The notes: a model not told the origin generated them from the letters alone. Shown: positions 54,939 to 63,981, counted from the stretch's first letter. The stretch is 64,000 nt of DNA from an uncultured Prevotella sp. (GCA_905202125.1 CAJKQX010000001.1:42730-106729); one strand, 5' to 3'. Numbers and translations: made by a program.

Positions 54939-55515
54939 ATATGCAATTTGTTTTGCATAAATATACATTCGGTTTCGTCCAAACTCTCTGAGAATCGCAT
55001 CATTTCGTCCGAAGGATTTCTTTGGCGCAAATACGCGAGTTTTGGTGGGGTTGGGACAAAATATTGATAATCAGCGATATCACCATTTCTACGATATTGA
55101 AATTCTCATATTTTAACATAATTTCCTCCTGAATTCGGCAAAAATAAGGCAAAATCGGGTTTCAAAAGTGCCCGACTTGGGGTCCGAAAGGGCCCCTTTC
55201 GCACTCTAAAAGGGTTCCTTTCGCATGACAAAAGGGCCTCTTGGGGAAATTCGATGAGTTATATAGGGTCAGAAATACGCATTTTCGGGAGGGCATCTTT
55301 CTATTTTGCGATTTTCATTTGTCAAAATTTTTTACCATCCGTTTTGCATAATTATGCAGTTTTCGACGCTATTTGATAAAATAATGGATCATCCGACATT
55401 TGGAGTGACGAAACGAAAACCAATGATAAACATGATTGATATTTACAAGTAGGTTGCGGCCCTACACCGATTGATAATCAAAATTAAAAAACACATCAAA
55501 TAATACAACAAACTA
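54939..55515. other. Gene-free stretch inside the capsule locus
   Basis: No supportable gene. It holds a TATGCAA...TTGCATA inverted repeat just after the GT2 gene (54949-54963 region), array C of the 22-bp repeats (55159-55246), AT-rich flanks resembling those of array B, and a GTAGG...CCTAC hairpin around GTTGCGGCCCTACACCGA (55449-55470), as at 36033-36051. Confidence 0.7.
55159..55246. repeat. 4 x 22-bp tandem array, copy C
   Basis: Units start at 55159, 55181, 55203 and 55225, with the same order of variants as copies A and B: GTGCCCGACTTGG first, AAAGGGCCCCTTTCGC second, AAAGGGTTCCTTTCGC third, AAAAGGGCCTCTTGGGG fourth. Confidence 0.85.
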
Positions 55516-56366
55516 ATGAAGCACATTGCATTGTGTCTCAATGAGGCATACCTCCCGTTTGCGATGGTAACGATGAAGTCGGTATTGACCCACAACCGTG
55601 CCGCCGACGTGACGTTCCATCTGCTCACCGACGGGTTCACCCCTAATGCCCTGTCAATGCTCAAAAAGGCATTCGGGGGGGGGGTAATTTACAAGTTCAT
55701 AATATAAAGGATGACAGCGCATTAGACGGGCTGAATATGTCATGGAGTAAGTATACTTGGTATAGAATATTTCTACCCGAGGTCTTGCCGCAAGATGTAA
55801 ATAAGGTGCTGTATCTTGATTGTGATGTATGCGTTTGCGGCAGTCTCGACGAGCTGTTCGCTCTCGACATGAAAGACAGGTCCATTGCCGCGGCCATCGA
55901 TCCCGAGAGTTACTCGGATGACGTCTTTTCCAGATTGAATATAGAGCAGAGCAAAGGGTACGTATGTGCCGGAGTGTTGCTGATGAACCTGTCATTCTGG
56001 CGTAAGCACCAAACGGCTATGAGCGTCTTACGGTATGGCAAAGAGAATGCTGCACGTATACATTTTCCCGATCAGGATGCAATCAATGTGGTATGTGTCA
56101 ATAGCAAAATCATCCTGACCCCCAAGTATTCCCCGTTTTTGCGCATAGCCAAGTATTACCCCGAAGATGAGTGGCGCGAATATTTCGAACACCCGGTGAT
56201 AATACATTATGCCGGTTGCGCGCCGTGGAAAGGCAATCCCAACAACCACCCGTTCCATCATATCTGGTGGGAAACGTTCAACCGGTTGCCCTTCCGTTTC
56301 TGGAATATCAGATGGCGGTTTGCGAAACAGCAATTGAAAACGAAATTGAAAAGATATATTAAATAG
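55516..56366 (+). pseudogene. GT8 family glycosyltransferase, frameshifted at G10 (probably phase-variable)
   Basis: From ATG 55516 the frame encodes MKHIALCLNEAYLPFAMVTMKS...HLLTDGFTPNALSMLKKAFGGG, the start of a GT8 retaining glycosyltransferase, then ends after 63 residues because of ten G residues (55675-55684). The rest follows in another frame to 56366: SWSKYTWYRIFLPEVLP, VLYLDCDVCVCGSLDELF (DxD metal motif), FPDQDAINVV, IIHYAGCAPWKG. One more G (or two fewer) restores a 283-residue GT8 protein via FGGGNLQVHNIKDDSALDGLN. No other disruption is seen. Confidence 0.88.
55675..55684 (+). repeat. G10 tract, candidate slipped-strand switch 2
   Basis: Ten consecutive G residues within the GT8 coding sequence at the frame break. 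ON lengths are predicted as 11 or 8. Confidence 0.9.
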
Positions 56367-56378
56367 GTAAGCATCAAC

Positions 56379-57364
56379 ATGACCATCGTAAAACAAAAAC
56401 GAAACTCGACAATCGAATGTCTCCGCATCATCTCCATGTTCCTTATCGTGATGTTTCATTTCTGCGGCAGGGGACTGGGATTGTTCGATCTTGAGACATT
56501 CGCCAAAATCTCATCGGGGGGGTAAATCATGTCGTTCTGCTGCCGCTGACGATGCACTCGTTAGGACAATTGGGAGTGCCGATATTCCTCTTCATTACGG
56601 GCTATTACGGCATCCGTTTCCGTGCTGATAGACTGAAGGACATCATCGTCCAAAGTGTTTTATACACTTTCGTCTTCTACATTGCTTTCTGCTTGTTTAT
56701 ACCCGAAATTAGGGGTGCGAGAATGGCGGTGTTGCAGATGTTCGGCATGTCCCAACTATGGTTTGTGTATTGCTATATTGTACTTTACATATTTTCGGAT
56801 GGCATCAATAATTTTCTCGACCGACTTTCTTTCCGACAGTACACCAAGATTGTTATGCTGTTGCTGTATATCGATTTTGGATTGTGGATAGCCAAAGCCG
56901 ACGGCACAAACGTTTTCGTGATGTTGGAATATTATGCTATTGCGCGTTATGTGCGCAAATACATGGACGACCGATGGAAGAGACGTATGATTTGGTTCGT
57001 GGTCCCGGCCCTTGCCTTGTTCCTGTTGCCCGTTGTAGTCGGTTTCGTGACCAATCATATATCAGGCATTCAGCCTTACGTCAACAAATATTATAATCCA
57101 TTTTTATTGTTGCTTGCCATGACCTTAGTAGTAAGTGCCGACACGATAAAAACATATTCAAGCCCCGTCAACTACATCGCCTCCTCTATGTTTGCGGTGT
57201 ATATGATACATGAAAGTGCCTATCTCCCCGCACTCGCCAATCACCTTTTCGGATTTGAGGAATACAATTTCATGCGCATCTGCACAGCTGTAATAGTCGT
57301 GATTGTTGGAGGTGTGGCAGTGGATAAAGTAAGATTGAAGGTAACGAATAAACTTAAATTATGA
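56379..57364 (+). pseudogene. Acyltransferase-3 family protein, frameshifted at G7 (probably phase-variable)
   Basis: From ATG 56379 the frame encodes 48 residues (NSTIECLRIISMFLIVMFHF, the typical first helix of acyltransferase-3 proteins with its catalytic-region His) and hits TAA immediately after seven G residues (56516-56522). The other eight or so membrane helices continue in another frame to 57364 (LGQLGVPIFLFITGYYGI, LWFVYCYIVLYIF, NYIASSMFAVYMIHES). An extra G (or two fewer) joins them as KISSGGVNHVVLLPLTMHSLG into a 328-residue O-acetyltransferase. Its stop overlaps the GT32 start (ATGA). Confidence 0.88.
56516..56522 (+). repeat. G7 tract, candidate slipped-strand switch 3
   Basis: Seven consecutive G residues directly followed by an in-frame TAA. 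ON lengths are predicted as 8 or 5. Confidence 0.88.
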
Positions 57365-58176
57365 TACCAAAAGTAATTCATTATTGCTGGTTTGGAAACA
57401 AAGAGAAATCTCCATTTATTGGCAAATGTATAGAAACATGGAGAAATAAAATGCCCGACTATCAATTGAAATGTTGGACAGAGAACGACATACAGCATCT
57501 GATAGATACTGTCCCTTTTGTGCGTGACGCTTATCATGCCGGGAAATGGGCTTTCGTCGCTGATTATGTGCGGTTGTATGTTCTTTATGCGGAAGGTGGA
57601 GTTTATATGGACACAGATGTCAAGGTCATAAAATCATTTGATGATTTTCTAAAATACGACTTTTTCACCTCTAATGAGGTTCACCCTGTATTCTTCAATC
57701 AAGAGGAACAAGAAAAGATATTTGATGACGGACATCCGAAATCTCCCGAAAACTTTATTGAGGGTATGGGACTTCTGTCTGCCGTAATGGGAGCCGAAAA
57801 AGGTCATCCCTTCTTGAAAGACTGCTTGGACTACTACAATACTCTGACATTTGACCTGAAAAACAAGACCACGAACGATTATGTCATCGGAAAACACATT
57901 ACAAGAATTGCAGCCCGACGATATGGATATCTGTACAAGGACGAGGAACAGCATCTGAAAAACAATATGTGCATAATGCCGAGCGATGTGTTTGTTGGAA
58001 ATATGATTTATTATCATCGCGGCCATGAATATGCCATACATCTGTGCAACGGGTCGTGGGTGGACGATAACAAGACATTAATGTGGAAACTGCGAAACAA
58101 TTATCCAAGCGTCTATGCTATAATCGATCCCATTCACAACATTATTTTCAAGATATGGAGAAGACTGCATGTTTGA
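57361..58176 (+). CDS. GT32-type glycosyltransferase (capsular sugar transferase)
   Basis: A 271-residue cytoplasmic glycosyltransferase with the Gly_transf_sug DXD domain. IPKVIHYCWFGNKEKSPFIGKCIETWR at the N-terminus, AGKWAFVADYVRLYVLYAEGGVYMDTDVKVIKSFD (DxD motif within YMDTDV), and a C-terminal part ending HNIIFKIWRRLHV. The family transfers hexoses such as galactose or mannose in exopolysaccharide assembly. It overlaps the switched-off acyltransferase by four bases, so its translation may depend on whether that gene is read through. Confidence 0.9.
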   Translation: MIPKVIHYCWFGNKEKSPFIGKCIETWRNKMPDYQLKCWTENDIQHLIDTVPFVRDAYHAGKWAFVADYVRLYVLYAEGGVYMDTDVKVIKSFDDFLKYDFFTSNEVHPVFFNQEEQEKIFDDGHPKSPENFIEGMGLLSAVMGAEKGHPFLKDCLDYYNTLTFDLKNKTTNDYVIGKHITRIAARRYGYLYKDEEQHLKNNMCIMPSDVFVGNMIYYHRGHEYAIHLCNGSWVDDNKTLMWKLRNNYPSVYAIIDPIHNIIFKIWRRLHV

Positions 58177-59231
58177 AACAACGCGATGCCACATTCGATA
58201 TTGCCAAAGCATTGGCGATAATCCTGATGTGTATCGGGCATACCAATTGTCCGGAGGGGTTGTCGGAATTCATATATATGTTCCACATGGCCTTTTTCTT
58301 CATGGCAAGCGGATGGTTTTTCAATGATAAGAACCTTGATAATTTCCGTTTGTATTTGTGGAAAAGAATAAAGGGACTTTGGCTGCCGTTCGTGGTGTGG
58401 GGCATGGCTTTCGTCTGGTTGCACAATGTGTTATTGCATGTCGGACTGTTGGTGCCGGGCAATGCGGACTACACGATTAAAGAGATATTGTGGAAATCGC
58501 TGACCACCATTCCACGATTCATTCCCACGGAAGACATGATGGGGCCTTATTGGTTTCTCTCGTGCCTCTTCCGCGTGTCGATATGCGCTTGGATTGTGAT
58601 GTGGATATGTAGCAAATTGCCCAAAAGCAAGACAAGTGCGGCCATAGCTTTCGCGCTGCTTTATCTGGCTGCATGGCTTGATATATGGTATAATGTCGGA
58701 CTGAACGATACGCTGGTCAGAACTTTCGCCGTGAGCGCTATCTTCTTCATTTCCATGATTTTGAATCGGGGGGAGTATTTGGAGCTCATCAAGAAAAATA
58801 CGTGCGTCAGCGCCCTCGTTTCGTTGGCCGTTCTTCTCGCCGGATTGTATGCCGGTGTAGGACATATCTCGACACCGGAAAATGAGTTTCAAGGTCCGAT
58901 ACTTTACATAGCTTACAGCTTGGCCGGTTTCACATTATTGATAGTATCGTCACTATGGATAAAGAATATAGATTGGCTGAGCCGATGGTTGACTTTTGTC
59001 GGCAAACACACGCTCGTCATATTGCTCGCAAATGTGCTGTGTCTGCGGTTGATGGAATGGCTCATTGCGCACATCGTCTCGCATCAAGGCCCGGCCACGG
59101 ATGTATTGACGATGTATTCGCAATGGTACGTATGTCTTGGCTACACACTCTTCATGGTGGTGCTGCCCCTTGCGTTTACTACATTATATGATAAATTGAG
59201 AACGAATATTTTGTTATGGTTGAAACTATAA
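58155..59231 (+). CDS. Acyltransferase-3 / fucose O-acetylase-like membrane protein
   Basis: A 358-residue polytopic membrane O-acyltransferase. DATFDIAKALAIILMCIGHTN carries the conserved Arg/His-type start of the family, followed by YMFHMAFFFMASGWFF (the conserved H-x-PLFF-like segment) and about ten helices. I take ATG 58155 because the family begins at MEKTACLKQRDATFDIAKAL; this overlaps the GT32 gene by 22 bases. It contains a G6 tract (58768-58773) encoding part of NRGEY, and here the reading frame is intact. Confidence 0.87.
   Translation: MEKTACLKQRDATFDIAKALAIILMCIGHTNCPEGLSEFIYMFHMAFFFMASGWFFNDKNLDNFRLYLWKRIKGLWLPFVVWGMAFVWLHNVLLHVGLLVPGNADYTIKEILWKSLTTIPRFIPTEDMMGPYWFLSCLFRVSICAWIVMWICSKLPKSKTSAAIAFALLYLAAWLDIWYNVGLNDTLVRTFAVSAIFFISMILNRGEYLELIKKNTCVSALVSLAVLLAGLYAGVGHISTPENEFQGPILYIAYSLAGFTLLIVSSLWIKNIDWLSRWLTFVGKHTLVILLANVLCLRLMEWLIAHIVSHQGPATDVLTMYSQWYVCLGYTLFMVVLPLAFTTLYDKLRTNILLWLKL
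58768..58773 (+). repeat. G6 tract inside an intact acyltransferase gene
   Basis: Six consecutive G residues in frame within the acyltransferase-3 gene. A shorter relative of the tracts in the three broken genes. Confidence 0.8.
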
Positions 59232-59968
59232 TCTATGCGGTGATAATCTCACTGTTGTTGGCAAAATGGGAATACGTGATGATGCTGCTGTCATTCCCTG
59301 TGGTAAGGGCGTTTCAAATGCGCCAACTGAGGTGTGCGACAACGCCGGATGTAGATACGCAAACGGTTGAAATAGAGACAATATCGGCGGCAATCCCTCA
59401 AAAACAAACGGGAGGGGTAAAAAGTAAGATTTGGGTTTACGTCAATGGCTATGTGCGCTATCTCGGAGTGCGCGTGGGCATGATACCATCCATGCGGATC
59501 CGCTTGTTCATTTATCGACACGTGCTGAAGACAAAAATCGACAGGAACGCCATCGTCTATTACGGCGCCGTGATACGCGCGGCGGAAGGAGTGCATGTGG
59601 GCGAAGGCTCCATAATAGGCGACTGTGCCAAGCTTGACGGCCGGTTCGGAATAGAGATAGGACGCAATGTAAATCTCTCCACCGGCGTATGGATATGGAC
59701 GGCGCAGCACGACTACAACTCACCCACATTCTCGAGCGACGGCAAGTGCGGACAGGTGACCATCGGCGACCGCGCATGGATAGGCGGCCGCGTCATCATC
59801 CTTCCCGGTGTGACAATCGGTGAAGGAGCTGTGGTGGCATCCGGTGCTGTCGTGACAAGGGATGTGGAACCGTATACATTGGTCGGTGGCGTTCCCGCAA
59901 AAAAAATTGGTGAGAGAAACAGAGAACTCACATACGAGTTTGATGGAGGACATACATTATTTTATTAA
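59216..59968 (+). CDS. Hexapeptide-repeat acyltransferase with N-terminal membrane segment
   Basis: A 250-residue protein. An N-terminal hydrophobic segment (IIYAVIISLLLAKWEYVMMLL) and linker precede a left-handed beta-helix domain of the WcaF/LpxA-like acetyltransferase type: VYYGAVIRAAEGVHVGEGSIIGDCAKLDGRFGIEIGRNVNLSTGVWIWTAQHDYNSP, then VTIGDRAWIGGRVIILPGVTIGEGAVVASGAVVTRDVEPYTLVGGVPAKKIG, where H of AQHDY is the probable catalytic base. It acetylates a capsule sugar. Its start overlaps the preceding gene by 16 bases. Confidence 0.9.
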   Translation: MVETIIYAVIISLLLAKWEYVMMLLSFPVVRAFQMRQLRCATTPDVDTQTVEIETISAAIPQKQTGGVKSKIWVYVNGYVRYLGVRVGMIPSMRIRLFIYRHVLKTKIDRNAIVYYGAVIRAAEGVHVGEGSIIGDCAKLDGRFGIEIGRNVNLSTGVWIWTAQHDYNSPTFSSDGKCGQVTIGDRAWIGGRVIILPGVTIGEGAVVASGAVVTRDVEPYTLVGGVPAKKIGERNRELTYEFDGGHTLFY

Positions 59969-59971
59969 AAC

Positions 59972-60850
59972 ATGGCGAATAGCAATATTATAGTTTGTGC
60001 CCATAAACAAGATTTTATGGCGCATAATGAAGTATATATGCCATTGCAAGTTGGCAAAGCCTTGTCTGTTGTCGATTTGGGGGTGCAAGGCGATGACGAC
60101 GGAGACAATATCAGCAAAAAGAATCCCAATTATTGTGAATTGACCGGCCTTTATTGGGCATGGAAAAACTTACGGGGTGTTGATTATGTGGGACTCGCTC
60201 ATTACAGAAGATATTTCAATTTCAAACAAACGCCAATCGGCATTTATAGCATCGAAGATTTTAAACGCAGTGGAATTCTTGACGTTAATCCGGTTGATGT
60301 ACTGAAAGGTTATGACATAATTCTGCCTGAAGCCACTTACATGGACCATTCCATAGCCGATGCTTATATTTATGCCCATGTGATTGAAGATTTTTACATT
60401 ATGAACCGAGTCATACTGAAGCATTATCCGGAATATGAGCAGACAATAAAGGATTTCTTCTTTAGGGACAACCGTTGGATAGCTTTCAATATGTTCTTCA
60501 CGTCCAAATCAATTTTTGATGATTATTGCGAATGGCTGTTTCCGATTCTTCGGGAGATTGAGGACAATGTGCGGTTGAGTGGCTACAAATTCCAAAAGCG
60601 TGTATATGGTTTTATGAGTGAGCTACTCCTTCCCTTGTATTGCATTCACAATAAGTTGAGAATCAAATACATGCCCATTTGCATGGTGGGGGATAGGACC
60701 ACTAAGAAAGAAAAAGTAAGAACGGCATATCTGAAATATCGAAACTGCTTGAGGTTCTCGATGATGCGTCCCAAATACAAAAACATAGATTGTTATGGCA
60801 AGTTGTGCCATGTGGACAGTTATTTGAAAATGGATGGAATCAAAATATAA
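59972..60850 (+). CDS. DUF4422 glycosyltransferase-like protein
   Basis: A 292-residue protein of the DUF4422 family found in Bacteroides and other capsule loci and regarded as glycosyltransferases. Diagnostic segments are IIVCAHKQDFMAHNEVYMPLQVG, KKNPNYCELTGLYWAWKNLRGVDYVGLAHYRRYFNF, YDIILPEATYM, and NMFFTSKSIFDDYCEWLFPILREIE. It starts 3 bases after the preceding acetyltransferase. It is AT-richer than the GT2 gene. The transferred sugar, possibly galactofuranose given the next gene, is not determinable. Confidence 0.88.
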   Translation: MANSNIIVCAHKQDFMAHNEVYMPLQVGKALSVVDLGVQGDDDGDNISKKNPNYCELTGLYWAWKNLRGVDYVGLAHYRRYFNFKQTPIGIYSIEDFKRSGILDVNPVDVLKGYDIILPEATYMDHSIADAYIYAHVIEDFYIMNRVILKHYPEYEQTIKDFFFRDNRWIAFNMFFTSKSIFDDYCEWLFPILREIEDNVRLSGYKFQKRVYGFMSELLLPLYCIHNKLRIKYMPICMVGDRTTKKEKVRTAYLKYRNCLRFSMMRPKYKNIDCYGKLCHVDSYLKMDGIKI

Positions 60851-60861
60851 TCGAAATTTGT

Positions 60862-61989
60862 ATGAAAACATCAAAATATGATTGCCTCATCGTAGGTTCC
60901 GGCCTTTTCGGTGCCACGTATGCTTATCACGCAAAACAGCAGGGCAAAAAATGTCTCGTCATAGACATACGTTCACATCTTGGCGGTAATGTTTATTGTG
61001 AGAATATTGAGGGCATCAATGTTCATAAGTATGGCGCCCATATCTTTCATACATCTAATAAAAAGGTGTGGGACTTTGTCAATTCCATTGTCGCGTTCAA
61101 TCGATACACCAACAGTCCTGTGGCAAATTATAAGGGACGGTTGTATAATCTGCCATTCAATATGAATACGTTTCACCAGATTTGGGGCGTGATAACACCG
61201 GATGAGGCACAGGCGAAGATTGACGAGCAGAAAGCGGAGGCTGTGGCAGCCCTTGACGGGCGTGAACCTCACAATCTGGAGGAACAAGCATTAACCTTAG
61301 TGGGCCGGGACATTTTTGAAATACTGATAAAAGAGTATACAGAAAAACAATGGGGACGCAAATGCACCGATCTTCCTGCGTTTATCATTAAGCGTCTGCC
61401 CGTACGCCTTGTGTTTGACAACAATTATTTCAATGATAAGTATCAGGGCATTCCGATTGGAGGATACAACAAACTGACAGATGGTTTGCTTGAAGGAGTG
61501 GAATGTTTGACAGATACCGATTTCTTCAACTCAGAATACAGAGACTGGAGAAAGTTTGCAGACAAGTTGGTTTATACCGGTGCGCTTGATGAATATTTCG
61601 ATTATGTCTATGGCAGGCTTGATTGGCGGACAGTGAGTTTCAAGACCCGTGTGGAGAATACGGCAAACTATCAAGGCAATGCTGTTGTCAACTACACAAG
61701 TCGGGATGTCCCTTTCACACGTGTCATCGAGCATAAACACTTTGAGATGTTCGGTCAAGAGGTGTATGATATTCCAAAGACCGTCATCTCCGAAGAATAT
61801 TCGATGGAATATGAAAAAGATATGGAGCCATATTATCCCGTAAATGACGATAGAAACACTCAGATGGCCAATAAATACCGCGAATTGGCAGCAAAAGAGA
61901 AAGATGTGATTTTTGGCGGCCGACTGGCCGAGTACAAGTATTACGATATGGCTCCTGTCATTGAGAAAGTCTTGAACCTTTTTGAATAA
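60862..61989 (+). CDS. glf: UDP-galactopyranose mutase
   Basis: FAD enzyme interconverting UDP-galactopyranose and UDP-galactofuranose, 375 residues from MKTSKYDCLIVGSGLFGATYA. FAD-binding GSGLFGATYAYHAK, RSHLGGNVYCENIEGINVHKYGAHIFHTSNKKVWDFVN, LPFNMNTFHQIWG, YTEKQWGRKCTDLPAFIIKRLPVR, and the C-terminal NDDRNTQMANKYRELAAKEKDVIFGGRLAEYKYYDM are all typical. Its presence indicates that the polysaccharide contains galactofuranose. It begins 11 bases after the DUF4422 gene. Confidence 0.96.
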   Translation: MKTSKYDCLIVGSGLFGATYAYHAKQQGKKCLVIDIRSHLGGNVYCENIEGINVHKYGAHIFHTSNKKVWDFVNSIVAFNRYTNSPVANYKGRLYNLPFNMNTFHQIWGVITPDEAQAKIDEQKAEAVAALDGREPHNLEEQALTLVGRDIFEILIKEYTEKQWGRKCTDLPAFIIKRLPVRLVFDNNYFNDKYQGIPIGGYNKLTDGLLEGVECLTDTDFFNSEYRDWRKFADKLVYTGALDEYFDYVYGRLDWRTVSFKTRVENTANYQGNAVVNYTSRDVPFTRVIEHKHFEMFGQEVYDIPKTVISEEYSMEYEKDMEPYYPVNDDRNTQMANKYRELAAKEKDVIFGGRLAEYKYYDMAPVIEKVLNLFE

Positions 61990-62011
61990 ACATTAGGCAT
62001 CATACGAAACA

Positions 62012-63139
62012 ATGAACATCCTTTTCATCACCAACACCCTGCCGCCCATTGTGGACGGAGTGGGCGACTATACTCTAAACCTCGCACATGAATTTGCCGA
62101 GCATGGACATAATGTAAACATTGTGTGCAAGCACGATGAAAGGATTAAGACCACTTATGATGGCATCGCGGTTTTCCCGGTTGTTGAAGACTGGAACGAG
62201 GCTTCAATCAATCTTGTGATTCGGTTGATAAAAAAGAAACATATAGAAGCAGTGTCTTTGCAATATGTTCCGCACGGTTTTGATCATAGAGGTTTGCCTT
62301 TTGTGATTGCTCATTTAGCCAAACGAATCAATAAAACAGGAGTGCCATTATATACGTTTTTTCATGAAGTGTGTATTGGACCGGGAAGGTGGTATCAGAT
62401 AAAACGTAATGCAGGAGCTTTTCTGATGGCTTATATTGCAAAGCAAATAAGTGCCAATAGTAACTTTGTCGGTACAAGTATTGAACATTATCGGAAACGA
62501 CTGCATGGTTTGCATGTAGACAATGTATCTTTAATCCCAATACCCAGTAATGTTCCTTTTGTATGTGCAAACGAGACTTATAAGAAAAGTTTAAGAGAGA
62601 CTATTGCCGGCAAGGAAGACACCATTGTCACATTGTTTGGTAATAGGGATTTTTCCGCAGTGGTGGATGCCATTCGGCTTTTAAGGAAGGATGACTCTAA
62701 AATTAGGGTTTTAGCCTTAGGTAAGGCAAATCCAAGCATACCAGAGGAAGACTTTATCCATTTCACAGGAACATTGGAGATAAACGAATTGGCATCGTAT
62801 CTACAAATCACAGACATCCTCGTCTTGCCGGAAGACCCGTCGTCAGGCTGTTCGTTGAAGAGCGGCTCATTGGCAGCGGCATTGCAATTTGGTGTTCCTA
62901 CCATTACCACAAGAGGTTTTATGACGGATGACAGATTGTCGGAATTGTTCCTGTTTGCAAAGGAAAATACCGTTGAGGAATACGAGGCCTTGATAAAAGA
63001 GTTGATGAATAATAGCGACTTGACAGAGAAATTGAAAAATGTAAGTATGGAATTTGCCAAACATTTGACGTGGCAATCCGTCTATGAAAATTACATGGCA
63101 TCTTTGTCAACATTGAAAAGAAGGCAATTATGCAAATAA
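62012..63139 (+). CDS. GT4 family glycosyltransferase
   Basis: GT-B fold retaining glycosyltransferase, 375 residues. MNILFITNTLPPIVDGVGDYTLNLAHEFAEHGHNVNIVCK is the acceptor-binding start, and the C-terminal nucleotide-binding half has VLALGKANPSI, FTGTLEINELASYLQITDILVLPEDPSSGCSLKSGSLAAALQFGVPTITTRG (the E-x7-E-like region is degenerate). It acts in capsule repeat-unit assembly. Overlaps the next gene by 10 bases. Confidence 0.88.
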   Translation: MNILFITNTLPPIVDGVGDYTLNLAHEFAEHGHNVNIVCKHDERIKTTYDGIAVFPVVEDWNEASINLVIRLIKKKHIEAVSLQYVPHGFDHRGLPFVIAHLAKRINKTGVPLYTFFHEVCIGPGRWYQIKRNAGAFLMAYIAKQISANSNFVGTSIEHYRKRLHGLHVDNVSLIPIPSNVPFVCANETYKKSLRETIAGKEDTIVTLFGNRDFSAVVDAIRLLRKDDSKIRVLALGKANPSIPEEDFIHFTGTLEINELASYLQITDILVLPEDPSSGCSLKSGSLAAALQFGVPTITTRGFMTDDRLSELFLFAKENTVEEYEALIKELMNNSDLTEKLKNVSMEFAKHLTWQSVYENYMASLSTLKRRQLCK

Positions 63140-63969
63140 GGAACATCATAAAGAATATCCGGCCCATTGCCAAATGTGACGACATAAAAAGATTTGATAC
63201 AAGTCCGGTCATCGATAAACCGATATATGGAATGTATCATGTGTTTTGTGTGAACAGATGGGCGGATTTGGTGAATGAACAGCTTGCGTCATGTAAGGAT
63301 TCGGGTCTGCTCTCCAAAACAACAAAATTATTCATATCATGCGTTTATACCACAGAAGCGGATATTGATGATTTAAAAGAGATAATCGGCAAGTATCGTG
63401 TTGATTTTGAAATTGTCGTAGCTCTCCCTGTACAAGATAATCAATTTGAGTTTCCTGCATTAGAATATATTCATGACCGTGCATTGAAAGAGGATTTCTA
63501 TATTTATTATTTTCATACCAAAGGGGTATCATATACAGCGAAATCGGCAAACAGTTATCCTTCACCAAAGTTGGAAAAACTAAAAAGATGCAGTGACGCA
63601 TGGCGCAAGATGATGGAGTATTTCATATTTTGCAAACATAATGTCGCAATAAATGTTTTGAAGAGTTATGACACTTACGGGTGTAAATTTGATGATCCTA
63701 TAGTACCACCTTTTCACTATAAGTATTATGCCGGAAACTTTTGGTGGAGCAAATCTTCATATATTAAGACTTTGCCTCCATTTTCTGACAAAGAAAAACA
63801 AAACAGATATTGGGCTGAAAACTGGTTGCTCCTTAAGACGGACAAGATATTCTCAACTTTCAACACACCGACAGAATTGTATGCGGTGAAGATTCCAGAG
63901 TGTGTTTATACAAAAGATAAAAATCTAACGGGAGGGGGAATTATTGTAAGCACTCAAATTAGGGCTTAA
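63130..63969 (+). CDS. Putative capsule glycosyltransferase of unnamed family
   Basis: A 279-residue protein with no family I can name firmly. It has IYGMYHVFCVNRWADLVNEQLASCKDSGLL, then LKEDFYIYYFHTKGVSY and PPFHYKYYAGNFWWSKSSYIKTLPP, motifs shared by predicted glycosyltransferases of Bacteroides capsule loci (compare rhamnan-synthesis-like proteins). The overlap with the GT4 gene (10 bases) supports a role in the same pathway. A GGAGGGGG run near its 3' end encodes TGGG. The stop at 63967-63969 is close to the window edge, so the frame may be a shortened version. Confidence 0.65.
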   Translation: MQIRNIIKNIRPIAKCDDIKRFDTSPVIDKPIYGMYHVFCVNRWADLVNEQLASCKDSGLLSKTTKLFISCVYTTEADIDDLKEIIGKYRVDFEIVVALPVQDNQFEFPALEYIHDRALKEDFYIYYFHTKGVSYTAKSANSYPSPKLEKLKRCSDAWRKMMEYFIFCKHNVAINVLKSYDTYGCKFDDPIVPPFHYKYYAGNFWWSKSSYIKTLPPFSDKEKQNRYWAENWLLLKTDKIFSTFNTPTELYAVKIPECVYTKDKNLTGGGIIVSTQIRA

Positions 63970-63981
63970 ATTAGAAAGAAG

